DNA of 45,533 nt, from positions 1 through 45,533 of IMG/VR virus record IMGVR_UViG_3300024054_000024. The stretch is one strand, 5' to 3'. Source of the DNA: a virus. Positions 33,909 to 40,558 of this stretch are shown here, one piece after another (position 1 is the stretch's first letter; each line of letters begins with the position of its first letter). The notes beneath the pieces were generated by a model. That model made no database searches, had not been told where the DNA came from, and worked only from the letters and a program-made list of their open reading frames with translations. The translations under genes and the position numbers were made by a program.

Positions 33909-34479
33909 TTCTTGGGGGCTCCTCGAACAGATGCAATTCGCGCGGCGTCGTGCGCGCGACATGGTGACAGGCCCAATCGAAGATCGCGGCGGCGTCGGCG
34001 GCATTGTCGTCAGAGGCTCCGCGCGGCAAATAACCCAGCAGGATGGCGCGCTGAAGCACCATCTGTTTTGTCGCCTTCCGCGCATCGGCCTTTTGCTTTG
34101 GCGTTTTTTCGCCGCGCGTGATTTTCAGCGCGCTCTTCTTCCCGCAGAAATGCACACGCACAACGTCGGCCCTCACTGTCCGAATCGGCACGGATTTGCA
34201 GGCGGCAAGCGCGCGGACGACGCCATGGAAGTGAAGCTGCTGAATCACCACGTCAGCAGAAAGTTGAGCCAGTGGGTGGAGGAAATCTTCGACGATGATC
34301 GCATCGGGACTCTCGACCCTGAGCCAATCTCGCATGAAATTCGCCAACCGTTCGCACCCGTGCGTGAAATTCTCCCCTCGCTTGACGAAGCGCTCTGTCC
34401 AGATGCGCGGCTTGTCGTCGCCGGCGACGCCGATCGCAACGCCGGTCAAAGCCGCAATGTCGAGCGCCATCAGCTTCAT
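33889..34479 (-). CDS. RuvC-like Holliday junction resolvase / RNase H-fold nuclease
   Basis: 196 residues. RNase H-fold nuclease signature: first strand LMALDIAALTGVAIG (Asp 7), second acidic DAIIVEDFLHP (Glu 64), and a final SDDNAADAAAIFDWA (Asp 157/158 and 162). Between them a helical region with KKSALKITRGEKTPKQKADA. This matches phage RuvC-like resolvases, which process junctions during late replication and packaging. Stop overlaps the next gene. Confidence 0.88.
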   Translation of the reverse strand: MKLMALDIAALTGVAIGVAGDDKPRIWTERFVKRGENFTHGCERLANFMRDWLRVESPDAIIVEDFLHPLAQLSADVVIQQLHFHGVVRALAACKSVPIRTVRADVVRVHFCGKKSALKITRGEKTPKQKADARKATKQMVLQRAILLGYLPRGASDDNAADAAAIFDWACHHVARTTPRELHLFEEPPRNERRRF

Positions 34480-34961
34480 TCGCCGAGCCCGTCGTCTTCA
34501 TCGAGCGGAGAGATGCCTTCCTCAAGACGCGCTGCGTTCTCTCGCGCGATGCGCGCGTCTTCCGTTTCGCGCAGATGCCGCGGGCGTAGATCGCGGTTGT
34601 CATCAACCGCTTGCGCATCATGCGCCTTCACCGCATGGTCGAAGAGATCGCCGGCCTCGGCGACTGCGCGCAGCGCCTCGAACGCCTCATGATCGTCGTC
34701 ATCGCTCGGCTCTGCCTTTTTGCAAGCCCGTTCGAATTTCAGCTTCGCTATCTCGACCTTGATGTGCGCCTTGAAAGCCTTCGAATTCAGACCGGCGTTC
34801 TTGGCGGCCTCGTAAAGGTCGGGCAGCGGCTCGCGGATGGATTTGCAGACGAGCATGTTCTCCACGCGCTGATCTTCAAGCTTCTGGTGAACGGCGAGAA
34901 CTTCCTTTGTCCATCGGCCGAGCACGGTCGGGTCGACGCCGTTGTGTCCAGTAACGCTCAT
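34476..34961 (-). CDS. Conserved phage protein, coiled-coil, GapR-like pattern uncertain
   Basis: 161 residues. VHQKLEDQRVENMLVCKSIR, then LPDLYEAAKNAGLNSKAFKA and a long acidic helix with AFEALRAVAEAGDLFDHAVK. The motif of an eye-catching lysine-rich helix after a GLNSKAFKAHIK segment recurs in alphaproteobacterial phage proteins; a distant resemblance to GapR (DUF2312) is possible but not established. Overlaps the RuvC-like gene. Confidence 0.65.
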   Translation of the reverse strand: MSVTGHNGVDPTVLGRWTKEVLAVHQKLEDQRVENMLVCKSIREPLPDLYEAAKNAGLNSKAFKAHIKVEIAKLKFERACKKAEPSDDDDHEAFEALRAVAEAGDLFDHAVKAHDAQAVDDNRDLRPRHLRETEDARIARENAARLEEGISPLDEDDGLGE

Positions 34962-34977
34962 GCGAATCTCCTTTCAG

Positions 34978-35343
34978 CTACATCGTGTTGTCGCGCCGCA
35001 CGTCTCCCACTTCAGACAATGCTGGCGGCGGGCTTCCATTCGTCTCCGTCAGAAGATCGACCACGGCGCCGATGACGCCGGCTGGCGCGCCCGCCGCGCT
35101 GCGCGTCACCGCGCGACGGATGGTATCGACCGGCGTGCCGTGCTGGAGCGCGAGAGAAAGGACGAGAGCGCCATCCCGCGCGTCGTCGGCCGCGTCCGTT
35201 GACTGCTTGCACGCGTCGATGAAGACCTCGGCGAGTCGGCCATCATCAAAACGACCGACGCCGACGACGTAGGCGCGCCCTCGAAACTCGAGATCGAGGA
35301 GTTCGTGTTCGCGGCGATTCCGGAGAGCGTGACGTAGCGTCAT
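34978..35343 (-). CDS. TSCPD-domain protein
   Basis: 121 residues from ATG 35343; a GTG at 35355 is a weaker choice. VVGVGRFDDGRLAEVFIDAC, DARDGALVLSLALQHGTPVD, then TIRRAVTRSAAGAPAGVIGA reproduce the TSCPD domain known from the C-terminus of B12-dependent ribonucleotide reductase and as stand-alone phage proteins. Stand-alone members have no known enzyme activity; a role in nucleotide metabolism is inference. Part of the early operon. Confidence 0.75.
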   Translation of the reverse strand: MTLRHALRNRREHELLDLEFRGRAYVVGVGRFDDGRLAEVFIDACKQSTDAADDARDGALVLSLALQHGTPVDTIRRAVTRSAAGAPAGVIGAVVDLLTETNGSPPPALSEVGDVRRDNTM

Positions 35344-35400
35344 GGCCCCACCCACGGCGCGATGAACAGGGCAAGTCGATATGATTTTTTAAGGATCGCT

Positions 35401-35739
35401 TTAGCCGTCAGCGTCCTCACGTCGCGCCAGCATCGCCTCCAGTCTTTCAATTCGCGCCAGAAGCTCGCGAGCGTCATAACGTGCCTCTTTTTCGAGTTGC
35501 TCGGATCGAGCCGCGCGAAGTTTAGTCAGTTCGTCGGCGCTGATCTTGATGCGCGGATCGCGGTGGTAGATGTCCCGCACGCGGTTGAAACTGAATCCAT
35601 CGCCAGCGAGTCGGCGATGCGCGCGAACGAGCATCGCCTTCACGCCGTCGCCGATCCGTAATGGCCCGGCGATCTCACGCAGCAACTCGGACGCTTCGAT
35701 GACCGAACTCACGAAACGCTTCTCCAATTCCGATGACAT
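35401..35739 (-). CDS. Conserved alphaproteobacterial phage protein, function unknown
   Basis: 112 residues, ATG 35739 with AAGGAA 9 bases upstream. Helical N-terminus (ELEKRFVSSVIEASELLREI), conserved middle FSFNRVRDIYHRDPRIKISA and a coiled-coil end (LLARIERLEAMLARREDADG). The middle motif (R.RDIY..DPR..I) recurs in phage early regions of this order. It is the first gene after the terminator at ~35870. Confidence 0.65.
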   Translation of the reverse strand: MSSELEKRFVSSVIEASELLREIAGPLRIGDGVKAMLVRAHRRLAGDGFSFNRVRDIYHRDPRIKISADELTKLRAARSEQLEKEARYDARELLARIERLEAMLARREDADG

Positions 35740-35859
35740 GTCGGAAATTTCCTTCGTCTTCTGTGGTCGAATAGCGCCATGGAGACGAGGGACGATGCTT
35801 ACTCACTCACTCTATCTGACTGCGCGAGGCTGGCAGGCCGCGGCGCAACAATTCTCCCG

Positions 35860-35884
35860 AAAAAGCCGGGGCCGTAGCCCCGGC
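35860..35884 (-). terminator. Rho-independent terminator in the early operon
   Basis: On the minus strand: GCCGGGGC, loop TACG, GCCCCGGC, then TTTTT. An 8-bp perfect GC stem followed by five Ts is a textbook terminator. It separates 35996-36361 and the genes before it from the long replication operon, like lambda tR1, and would need antitermination or a downstream promoter to be passed. Confidence 0.85.
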
Positions 35885-35974
35885 AGTTCAAGGGAGGAAA
35901 CGCCCAAGGAGGGCGCAGCGCCGGTGGCTGGCCGACGCTGCATCCGCGCGGAGATGTGAGCCGCGAGGATATCG

Positions 35975-35992
35975 TTGCGGCATAAGCCGCAA
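35975..35992 (-). other. Short hairpin at the end of the 35996-36361 gene
   Basis: TTGCGGC, loop ATAA, GCCGCAA on the plus strand (7-bp stem) lies just 3 bases past the stop codon. No T-run follows on the minus strand. It may cooperate with the terminator downstream. Confidence 0.45.
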
Positions 35993-35995
35993 ATC

Positions 35996-36361
35996 TCAGA
36001 ACTGATTCGCCAGCACTCTTTCGAGGCTGACGGTCTTCCGAAGCTTGCCGATTTTCTGGAGCCACCGGGTGAGAGTCACCGTCTTGACCGGAGTCCCGTT
36101 GATCGTGAGATGGTACGCGATGTCCTTGACCTTGGCGCCGCCGTCGAACAGGCGCTCGACGAGTTCCTCGTCGAATTGCTGCGACTTCGTGCGCGCCGAT
36201 TTAACCGCAATGTCGACGCCGAGCCCGCGCAGCAACGCCGCTCCTTGGCCGATCAGCGGCCGGGCAACTCCGTATTTTTCCGCCATCGCGGCGGAACTCA
36301 TCTCGCCGAAATCGGCTACAAACCTTTCGAGATTAGAGAGTGCGTCTGAGTTGATGGGCAT
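35996..36361 (-). CDS. Small DNA-binding-like protein in the cro operon
   Basis: 121 residues, ATG 36361 preceded by AGGAAGG. It has MAEKYGVARPLIGQGAALLR and KDIAYHLTINGTPVKTVTLT, both HTH-like. Could be a second regulator (CII- or antitermination-like) encoded just ahead of the terminator. No sequence family is recognised, so this is positional inference. Confidence 0.6.
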   Translation of the reverse strand: MPINSDALSNLERFVADFGEMSSAAMAEKYGVARPLIGQGAALLRGLGVDIAVKSARTKSQQFDEELVERLFDGGAKVKDIAYHLTINGTPVKTVTLTRWLQKIGKLRKTVSLERVLANQF

Positions 36362-36376
36362 GAGTATCCTTCCTTT

Positions 36377-36643
36377 TCAAACCGGGCCTGCTCCCGGAGC
36401 GCCAACTTTATCGCGGGCGCATTCTTCGGACGTGTGGCCGCGCATTTTTGGGCGCTGGGGATCGTCGATCGGACATTCGAGCAGCGAACCGAGGTGGGCG
36501 ACGATGCGCTCTGCGTCGCGATTGGAGATCGGGACCGATTTTGCCTCGCCACGCGGCGTCGTGAACAGCAGCACGACGCCGCCGCTTGGATCATGCGGCG
36601 CGACGCCTTCGAATCGGTCAAGCGAGGTCATGCCGCTGCTCAT
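36377..36643 (-). CDS. Small hypothetical protein
   Basis: 88 residues, ATG 36643 with GGAGGG 6 bases upstream. Natural-looking beta segment GGVVLLFTTPRGEAKSVPIS followed by NRDAERIVAHLGSLLECPID. Probably real by ribosome site and composition. Function unknown. Confidence 0.6.
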   Translation of the reverse strand: MSSGMTSLDRFEGVAPHDPSGGVVLLFTTPRGEAKSVPISNRDAERIVAHLGSLLECPIDDPQRPKMRGHTSEECARDKVGAPGAGPV

Positions 36644-36655
36644 GTGTTTCCTCCC

Positions 36656-36820
36656 TCAAAACATTGCCGACGCCATCACGGCGATAGCCGACGCGACGAC
36701 GCAGGCGAATGCGATCGCCATCACCGTCGCCATCGCGGCGATTTCGCCGAATCGCTCGCGTATCTCGGTCAAATCGTCGAGACCGCCCATGCGACCGATA
36801 TCCCTGGTGAGACGCGTCAT
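36656..36820 (-). CDS. Small membrane protein
   Basis: 54 residues from ATG 36820, chosen over ATG 36826 because GGAGGG is spaced properly. N-terminal MTRLTRDIGRMGGLDD, then a strong transmembrane helix EIAAMATVMAIAFACVVASA. The first nine residues (MTRLTRDIG) resemble the start of the neighbouring ORF ending at 36918. May be an inner-membrane phage function. Confidence 0.65.
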   Translation of the reverse strand: MTRLTRDIGRMGGLDDLTEIRERFGEIAAMATVMAIAFACVVASAIAVMASAMF

Positions 36821-36918
36821 CGCCATCCCTCCACAAGCTGTGGCCCGCGGAGCATCGCGGGATGCCAATACCAGTGGCCGCGCACATGGCGGCGGAACTT
36901 GAAGCGGCGAGGGCGCAT
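36817..36918 (-). CDS. Small basic ORF coupled to both neighbours
   Basis: 33 residues (MRPRRFKFRRHVRGHWYWHP...). ATG 36918 overlaps the previous stop (TGATG) and its stop overlaps ATG 36820 (ATGA). Very basic and aromatic. Coupling argues that it is translated. No family. Confidence 0.45.
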   Translation of the reverse strand: MRPRRFKFRRHVRGHWYWHPAMLRGPQLVEGWR

Positions 36919-37286
36919 CAAATCTTGCCTTTCTTGCGCTTGGCGGCCTTAAAGACGCGCTCGGCGCGGTCCACCATCGCAACGCTCAAGAAACCGATGG
37001 AGAACATGAGATGACGGAACAATCCGAAAAGCCGCTTGACCCGATCGCCGTCGAACTTGCTGCGCTCAGATTGATGATGCGCGACGAATCCGACGCCGCC
37101 AGCGACGCCGTGATCGCAAGACTTTCCGGCATGGCCGACGCGGTGATCGCAGGATTCCAACCGCTTGCGAAGTCCCCGGCCGCGCTGAAAGCCGTGCGGG
37201 AATCCGCGATCGGCCTCATCGCCGATTTCAGATGGCGCGCCTTCATGGCGCGCTGGCGCGCCGAGGTCTTTGGTGAGGCGAGTCAT
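36918..37286 (-). CDS. ORF coupled to cro, antisense to the 37011-37376 ORF; doubtful
   Basis: 122 residues. ATG 37286 overlaps the cro stop (ATGA) and its own stop overlaps ATG 36918, exactly filling the gap in the operon; the first residues MTRLTKDLG match the start of the 36656-36820 protein. Against it, the body is His/Cys/Gly-rich and looks like antisense of the plus-strand ORF. Perhaps only the ends (MTRLTKDLG, and 29 C-terminal residues MFSIGFLSVAMVDRAERVFK...) are real, following partial replacement. Confidence 0.35.
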   Translation of the reverse strand: MTRLTKDLGAPARHEGAPSEIGDEADRGFPHGFQRGRGLRKRLESCDHRVGHAGKSCDHGVAGGVGFVAHHQSERSKFDGDRVKRLFGLFRHLMFSIGFLSVAMVDRAERVFKAAKRKKGKI

Positions 37287-37376
37287 TCTGCGGCCTCCCG
37301 GTCGCCATCGGCCGGCGCGGCGTTTTCGGCGAAAGCTGACGAAGGTGCGGCGGCATTACAAGATCGAGAAGGATAA
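37011..37376 (+). CDS. Plus-strand ORF antisense to cro-operon start; unknown
   Basis: 121 residues (MTEQSEKPLDPIAVELAALR...). GGAG lies ~9 bases upstream of ATG 37011. The translation is amphipathic and natural (ALRLMMRDESDAASDAVIAR, GLIADFRWRAFMARWRAEVF), with clear GC bias at third positions, so protein-coding evidence is fair. It would overlap the 3' end of cro convergently. No family. Either this or the minus ORF may be real. Confidence 0.5.
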   Translation: MTEQSEKPLDPIAVELAALRLMMRDESDAASDAVIARLSGMADAVIAGFQPLAKSPAALKAVRESAIGLIADFRWRAFMARWRAEVFGEASHSAASRSPSAGAAFSAKADEGAAALQDREG

Positions 37377-37561
37377 GGATAAATATCCGGGCGAAGCTCG
37401 TGCCGCGGAACGCCTGTCGCGCTTTCAACGTCGATTACGCGTTCCGCTGGGACGCGCTTCCACTGCGAAACCGCTTGCGGCGTGATGTTCGAGAGTCTGG
37501 ACGCGAGGCCGGTGTTTCCGCCCGCTATTTCCTTCGCTCTCTTGAGTGCTGCGTCATTCAT
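37283..37561 (-). CDS. cro: Cro-like (YdaS-type) repressor
   Basis: 92 residues from ATG 37561 (MNDAALKRAKEIAGGNTGLA). The HTH is NTGLASRLSNITPQAVSQWK, and RVPAERVIDVESATGVPRHE with LRPDIYP at the end of the fold is the YdaS/Cro pattern. The C-terminal ~30 residues are Ala/Pro-rich and dispensable-looking. No Shine-Dalgarno sequence precedes it, and the predicted -10 ends 6 bases before the ATG, so the transcript is probably leaderless. First gene of the minus early operon, diverging from the CI gene. Confidence 0.9.
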   Translation of the reverse strand: MNDAALKRAKEIAGGNTGLASRLSNITPQAVSQWKRVPAERVIDVESATGVPRHELRPDIYPYPSRSCNAAAPSSAFAENAAPADGDREAAE

Positions 37562-37567
37562 GGTGCT

Positions 37568-37608
37568 ATGAAAGCATACCTTTCCGGTCATGGCAAGCAA
37601 AAAAGAAA
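37568..37608 (-). promoter_or_regulatory. Early promoter and operator region for cro (copy A of the 41-bp repeat)
   Basis: Identical, in inverted orientation, to 39829-39869. Operator O1 GAAAGCATACCTTTC lies at 37570-37584 and a second, slightly degenerate operator GAAACCTACTCTTTC at 37605-37619, centres 35 bp apart. Reading minus: -35 TTGCCA (37596-37591), 17-base spacer, -10 TTTCAT (37573-37568); an alternative pair is TTGCTT with TATGCT. O1 overlaps the -10, so repressor binding should block cro. Confidence 0.85.
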
Positions 37609-37656
37609 CCTACTCTTTCATGGACTCGACGCGCCTGCTCAAGGATACTTTCGCTC

Positions 37657-38322
37657 ATGGACACAATCGCTAAACGTATCAAACACATAAGATCAAACGT
37701 GTTGGGCCTGTCTCAAGCGGGACTCGCCGAAAAGCTCGGCGTTACACGCGGCGCCGTCGGCAACTGGGAGCTTGGCGGCACCGTCGAAACCGAGAATTTG
37801 TTCAAACTTTCAAGTCTCGCAAACGTGCAGCTTGAGTGGCTGGCAAAGGGAGTAGGCCAAATACCGATTGGAAAGCCTCTTCGCTCCGAAGAATTCCGTG
37901 AAGCTTCAGACGTTGAACTCGGAGTAGCGTCGCCGCCGCCCTTGCCAGTCTTTTCCGCCGCAGAAGGCGGACCTGGCATCATGGTCGTGTCATCCGATCC
38001 CATCGATTTTGTTGATCGACCATGGTTCCTGAGATATGCGGCCGATTCCTTCGCAGTCTTAATCGTCGGCGATTCGATGGAGCCAGCGTACGAAGCTGGC
38101 GAAATGGCGCTCGTCAACAAACGTCTTCCTCCGATGCGAGGCAAAGACGCAATTTTCGTGTCCGCAGTTGACGGGGGGGATTTTCGGGCAACGATCAAGC
38201 GGTTTGTGAAGGCAACCGAGCACGAGTTCATCGTGGAACAATTCAACCCACGCAAAGAACTGCGACTTACTAGAACAAAATGGAACGCGGCGTTCCGTGT
38301 CGTTGGGAAATATTCTGGATGA
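37657..38322 (+). CDS. CI-like repressor, S24 (LexA-type) autoproteolytic
   Basis: 221 residues from ATG 37657. HTH: GLSQAGLAEKLGVTRGAVGN near the N-terminus. A linker with FSAAEGGPGIMVVSSDPIDF leads to the S24 peptidase domain: IVGDSMEPAYEAGEM (catalytic Ser 140) and ATIKRFVKATEHEF (Lys 181). Both catalytic residues are present, so the protein should self-cleave in response to RecA and induce the phage. It diverges from cro; target operators are probably the GAAAG-N5-CTTTC sites. Confidence 0.94.
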   Translation: MDTIAKRIKHIRSNVLGLSQAGLAEKLGVTRGAVGNWELGGTVETENLFKLSSLANVQLEWLAKGVGQIPIGKPLRSEEFREASDVELGVASPPPLPVFSAAEGGPGIMVVSSDPIDFVDRPWFLRYAADSFAVLIVGDSMEPAYEAGEMALVNKRLPPMRGKDAIFVSAVDGGDFRATIKRFVKATEHEFIVEQFNPRKELRLTRTKWNAAFRVVGKYSG

Positions 38323-38344
38323 TGCACTAGCCATGGAGGATGCT

Positions 38345-38977
38345 ATGCGCTTTATGTTAATTTTCGCGGCTGTATCAATTCCCCTCGCATCTTGCGCCCA
38401 TAAAGCAGAGCCGATTTCCTCTGGGTCATACGATGTAGTAACGAGCTATTCAAAGCGACTGCCAGGAAAATATCTATTATATATAGATGCGACAACGCTA
38501 AATACTACAATCAGGCCGCGCAGCGTCGAATGCGCAGCGCATTCGTTTCCGATCGAAGGCGAAAACGGATTTTCTGGATCGATCCGCGCGACGCTCGCAA
38601 ACGTCGTCGAAACCGTCGAAGTGGTCGGCGAGCCAATTCCGGCCGATCGATTGAGCGCCCGCGGCGCCCGCGGATTGATTGTGGTCCGCTCCGAAAATGC
38701 CGACGGCCGCATCAAGATCGAGCCGAATTTCTGGGGAGCGGCGATCACGTCGGAGATGCATATCGTCGCAACCGTGACTGTGGACGGAGCGGGCGGGCGG
38801 CTTTTCGGAACGACCGTCGAAGGCATAGGGCGCGGGGACGCTCCAGTTGGAATTATGTGCTCCGGCGGCGGTATTTCGCTTCAAGAGAGCACCGAAAAGG
38901 CCATCAAGGATGTCGTTCGCAAGATTGGCGAAGGCGTCGCAAATTCTGATCGTGTGCGCGGCGGGAAAGCGTCATGA
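38345..38977 (+). CDS. Phage-encoded lipoprotein
   Basis: 210 residues from ATG 38345, GGAGG upstream. Signal peptide MRFMLIFAAVSIPLASC with lipobox LASC (Cys 17). The mature part is beta-rich (YLLYIDATTLNTTIRPRSVE, VVETVEVVGEPIPADRLSAR, MHIVATVTVDGAGGRLFGTT). Position next to CI suggests a lysogenic conversion or superinfection-exclusion gene expressed from the prophage; this is inference. Confidence 0.75.
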   Translation: MRFMLIFAAVSIPLASCAHKAEPISSGSYDVVTSYSKRLPGKYLLYIDATTLNTTIRPRSVECAAHSFPIEGENGFSGSIRATLANVVETVEVVGEPIPADRLSARGARGLIVVRSENADGRIKIEPNFWGAAITSEMHIVATVTVDGAGGRLFGTTVEGIGRGDAPVGIMCSGGGISLQESTEKAIKDVVRKIGEGVANSDRVRGGKAS

Positions 38978-39026
38978 ACTCATGTTGAACCGGAAAATTT
39001 CAAAGACGTAATGGGAGAGACGGGCA

Positions 39027-39347
39027 ATGAAAAGACAGCGCAATATCATGATCGTATTTACCGCTGGGTCGGGCGATCTTCTTCGACTTCAAAAATGGGC
39101 GGGTGTTTGCCATCAAGCGGCAAAGAAAGTTCTTGTCTCAGAATTTCATCCGCTGATGAGGGGATGTTTTTCAGACTGCGCGGTCTTCTGCGGGACCAGT
39201 GACAATTCGCCGGAGGAGATTGCTGCGACCCTCCGAGGCGTTCTCGATCGTCGAGATTTCTTCGGAGAAGATCGATTCGCCGTCGCCGAAGTCGGAACCA
39301 TCTCGGTGTCCGACGCAGTCGCGGCCGGCGTGATTCGCCGAGGGTAA
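39027..39347 (+). CDS. Hypothetical protein downstream of lipoprotein
   Basis: 106 residues, ATG 39027 preceded by GGAGAG 7 bases upstream. Sequence LLRLQKWAGVCHQAAKKVLV, then DNSPEEIAATLRGVLDRRDF and VAEVGTISVSDAVAAGVIRR reads naturally. No motif recognised. The 3' end overlaps the convergent gene at 39171-39533 by ~175 bp, so only one of the two tails can be well conserved. Confidence 0.55.
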   Translation: MKRQRNIMIVFTAGSGDLLRLQKWAGVCHQAAKKVLVSEFHPLMRGCFSDCAVFCGTSDNSPEEIAATLRGVLDRRDFFGEDRFAVAEVGTISVSDAVAAGVIRRG

Positions 39348-39533
39348 TTCCCCAAAAACCTTGCGCAGTTCATATTCGTCTGCGTTCGGGAATACATAGT
39401 GAAGCACGCGTGCCGGCAAGCCGACGATCCGCGCCGCTGCCTCAAACGGAATAGCGAGAATTCCCGCAGTTGCCGTAATAATCGGAATGGGTTGGAAGAC
39501 GATTTTCCATTTTTCGGCGTGAATTCTGGTCAA
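39171..39533 (-). CDS. Small membrane-associated protein, convergent overlap
   Basis: 120 residues from TTG 39533, with GAGG 7 bases upstream. Residues 1-65 look real (WKIVFQPIPIITATAGILAI, RIVGLPARVLHYVFPNADEY) with a likely transmembrane helix. From about GRDCVGHRDG on, the frame is antisense to the plus gene and less natural, so the true end may differ. Unknown function. Confidence 0.45.
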   Translation of the reverse strand: MTRIHAEKWKIVFQPIPIITATAGILAIPFEAAARIVGLPARVLHYVFPNADEYELRKVFGELPSANHAGRDCVGHRDGSDFGDGESIFSEEISTIENASEGRSNLLRRIVTGPAEDRAV

Positions 39534-39828
39534 TTTTATCCTCGCGCGTGTCTCTCAACTACAGAGATTCCCGAACTCTGAATCGTTAACACGCTTATCC
39601 AGTACCCAGAGGCGGGCGCGCCTGAAGCGCGCCGCCGCGCTGATCGCAGCAGAAAATCTTGAAGCTGCGACATCGGTGGTAAGTACCAAGATTCTATCCA
39701 TAGATATTCCACTTAGCCGCGCCCGCGCCCGCGCGACCGGTCGCGCGCGGACCAAAGAACGCGCGGAGGCGCGTCACCCGCACATATACGCGCGCGGAAA
39801 CCTGATTGCAAGAAATTGAAAGTTACTC
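39534..39828. other. Intergenic region upstream of the plus operon
   Basis: No supported gene. Contains an 18-bp perfect palindrome CGCGCGACCGGTCGCGCG (39730-39747), a GC-rich hairpin GGCGCGC/GCGCGCC near 39610-39630, and operator O2 GAAAGTTACTCTTTC (39818-39832, reaching 4 bases into the repeat) upstream of the 41-bp promoter repeat. Could hold binding sites or an attachment site; nothing decisive. Confidence 0.4.
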
Positions 39829-39869
39829 TTTCTTTTTTGCTTGCCATGACCGGAAAGGTATGCTTTCAT
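39829..39869 (+). promoter_or_regulatory. Early promoter and operator region of the plus operon (copy B of the 41-bp repeat)
   Basis: 41 identical bases shared with 37568-37608. Operators: O2 GAAAGTTACTCTTTC (39818-39832) and O1 GAAAGGTATGCTTTC (39853-39867), both perfect GAAAG-N5-CTTTC palindromes with centres 35 bp apart. Promoter pair TTGCCA (39841-39846), 17 bp, TTTCAT (39864-39869); alternative TTGCTT (39837-39842), 16 bp, TATGCT (39859-39864). The leader to ATG 39902 is ~30 bases. Confidence 0.88.
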
Positions 39870-39901
39870 TCCTCACCCTAGCCACATCGATGGGGTTTGA
39901 A

Positions 39902-40033
39902 ATGCTCACCGACAATCAACTCGCCACGCTCATTTTCGCCGCGCCATTCCTGGCGCTGGCGCTCGCCTTCCTCGCCGGCCAGACAGCGCTCGCGCTCGTC
40001 GCCGCCCGCTCGCGCCGGGTGGCGCTGACATGA
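39902..40033 (+). CDS. Small hydrophobic protein
   Basis: 43 residues (MLTDNQLATLIFAAPFLALA...), one transmembrane helix. ATG 39902 has GGGG 7 bases upstream; ATG 39890 in frame is possible. First gene of the operon driven by copy B. The stop overlaps the next start (ATGA). Confidence 0.65.
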   Translation: MLTDNQLATLIFAAPFLALALAFLAGQTALALVAARSRRVALT

Positions 40034-40365
40034 TCGGCGATGTCCTCTCCCCCGGCGCCGTCCCCTTGGCTATCGCCACGGGCCTCTTGCTCGCCACGCT
40101 CGACGAATCTCGCCGCGCGCGCTGGACCAACCGCGCCGCGATCGAGAGATTCCAGGCCGAGCGCGATCGAGTCGAACGCGTGCGCGCCGATTCGGAGGAA
40201 GCGAGGCACCGATTTCTGCGCGAGCGCGTCCATCGTGCGATCAAAATCGCCGGAGAGACCACGGCGCGCATTGCTCGCCATCAGCGTCTCACGGACGGGA
40301 TGCATTCAGCCGGAACATGGGGGCGCTCATCGCTACGCCGCACCATGCCGTCGCTGTTCGACTGA
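40030..40365 (+). CDS. Membrane-anchored coiled-coil protein, unknown
   Basis: 111 residues. Short hydrophobic N-terminus (PGAVPLAIATGLLLATLDES) followed by a charged helical body (RAAIERFQAERDRVERVRAD, HRAIKIAGETTARIARHQRL). Coupled to the previous gene. Spanin-like or exclusion functions are conceivable, but there is no motif and the operon is early, so it is left unnamed. Confidence 0.65.
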   Translation: MIGDVLSPGAVPLAIATGLLLATLDESRRARWTNRAAIERFQAERDRVERVRADSEEARHRFLRERVHRAIKIAGETTARIARHQRLTDGMHSAGTWGRSSLRRTMPSLFD

Positions 40366-40375
40366 GGCGCCGGTC

Positions 40376-40558
40376 ATGGCCAATCGCGCCTCCCCGAAAA
40401 TCGACCGCGCGGCGGTGATGCGCCGCGCCCACGCCGATTACCGCTGGTGGAAGCGCGCCGGCGCCCCGAAACCCTTCGCCGATTGTCTCAAGGGCGCCTG
40501 GGCCGCCGCGCGCATGGCGCGGCGGATCGGCTCCACAAAATTCAAGATCGCCGCGTGA
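40376..40558 (+). CDS. Small basic protein
   Basis: 60 residues (MANRASPKIDRAAVMRRAHA...). YRWWKRAGAPKPFADCLKGA and WAAARMARRIGSTKFKIAA are basic and aromatic. Its frame begins 10 bases after the previous stop. No family known; may bind nucleic acid. Confidence 0.6.
   Translation: MANRASPKIDRAAVMRRAHADYRWWKRAGAPKPFADCLKGAWAAARMARRIGSTKFKIAA

Noticed and set aside
37638-37652. Third CI operator just before the CI start codon
   Set aside because: Only one half-site (CTTTC) is good; left half matches poorly, so it was not called.
39027-39202. Plus ORF 39011-39202
   Set aside because: Overlaps the better-supported 39027-39347 frame and looks Ser/Arg-rich.
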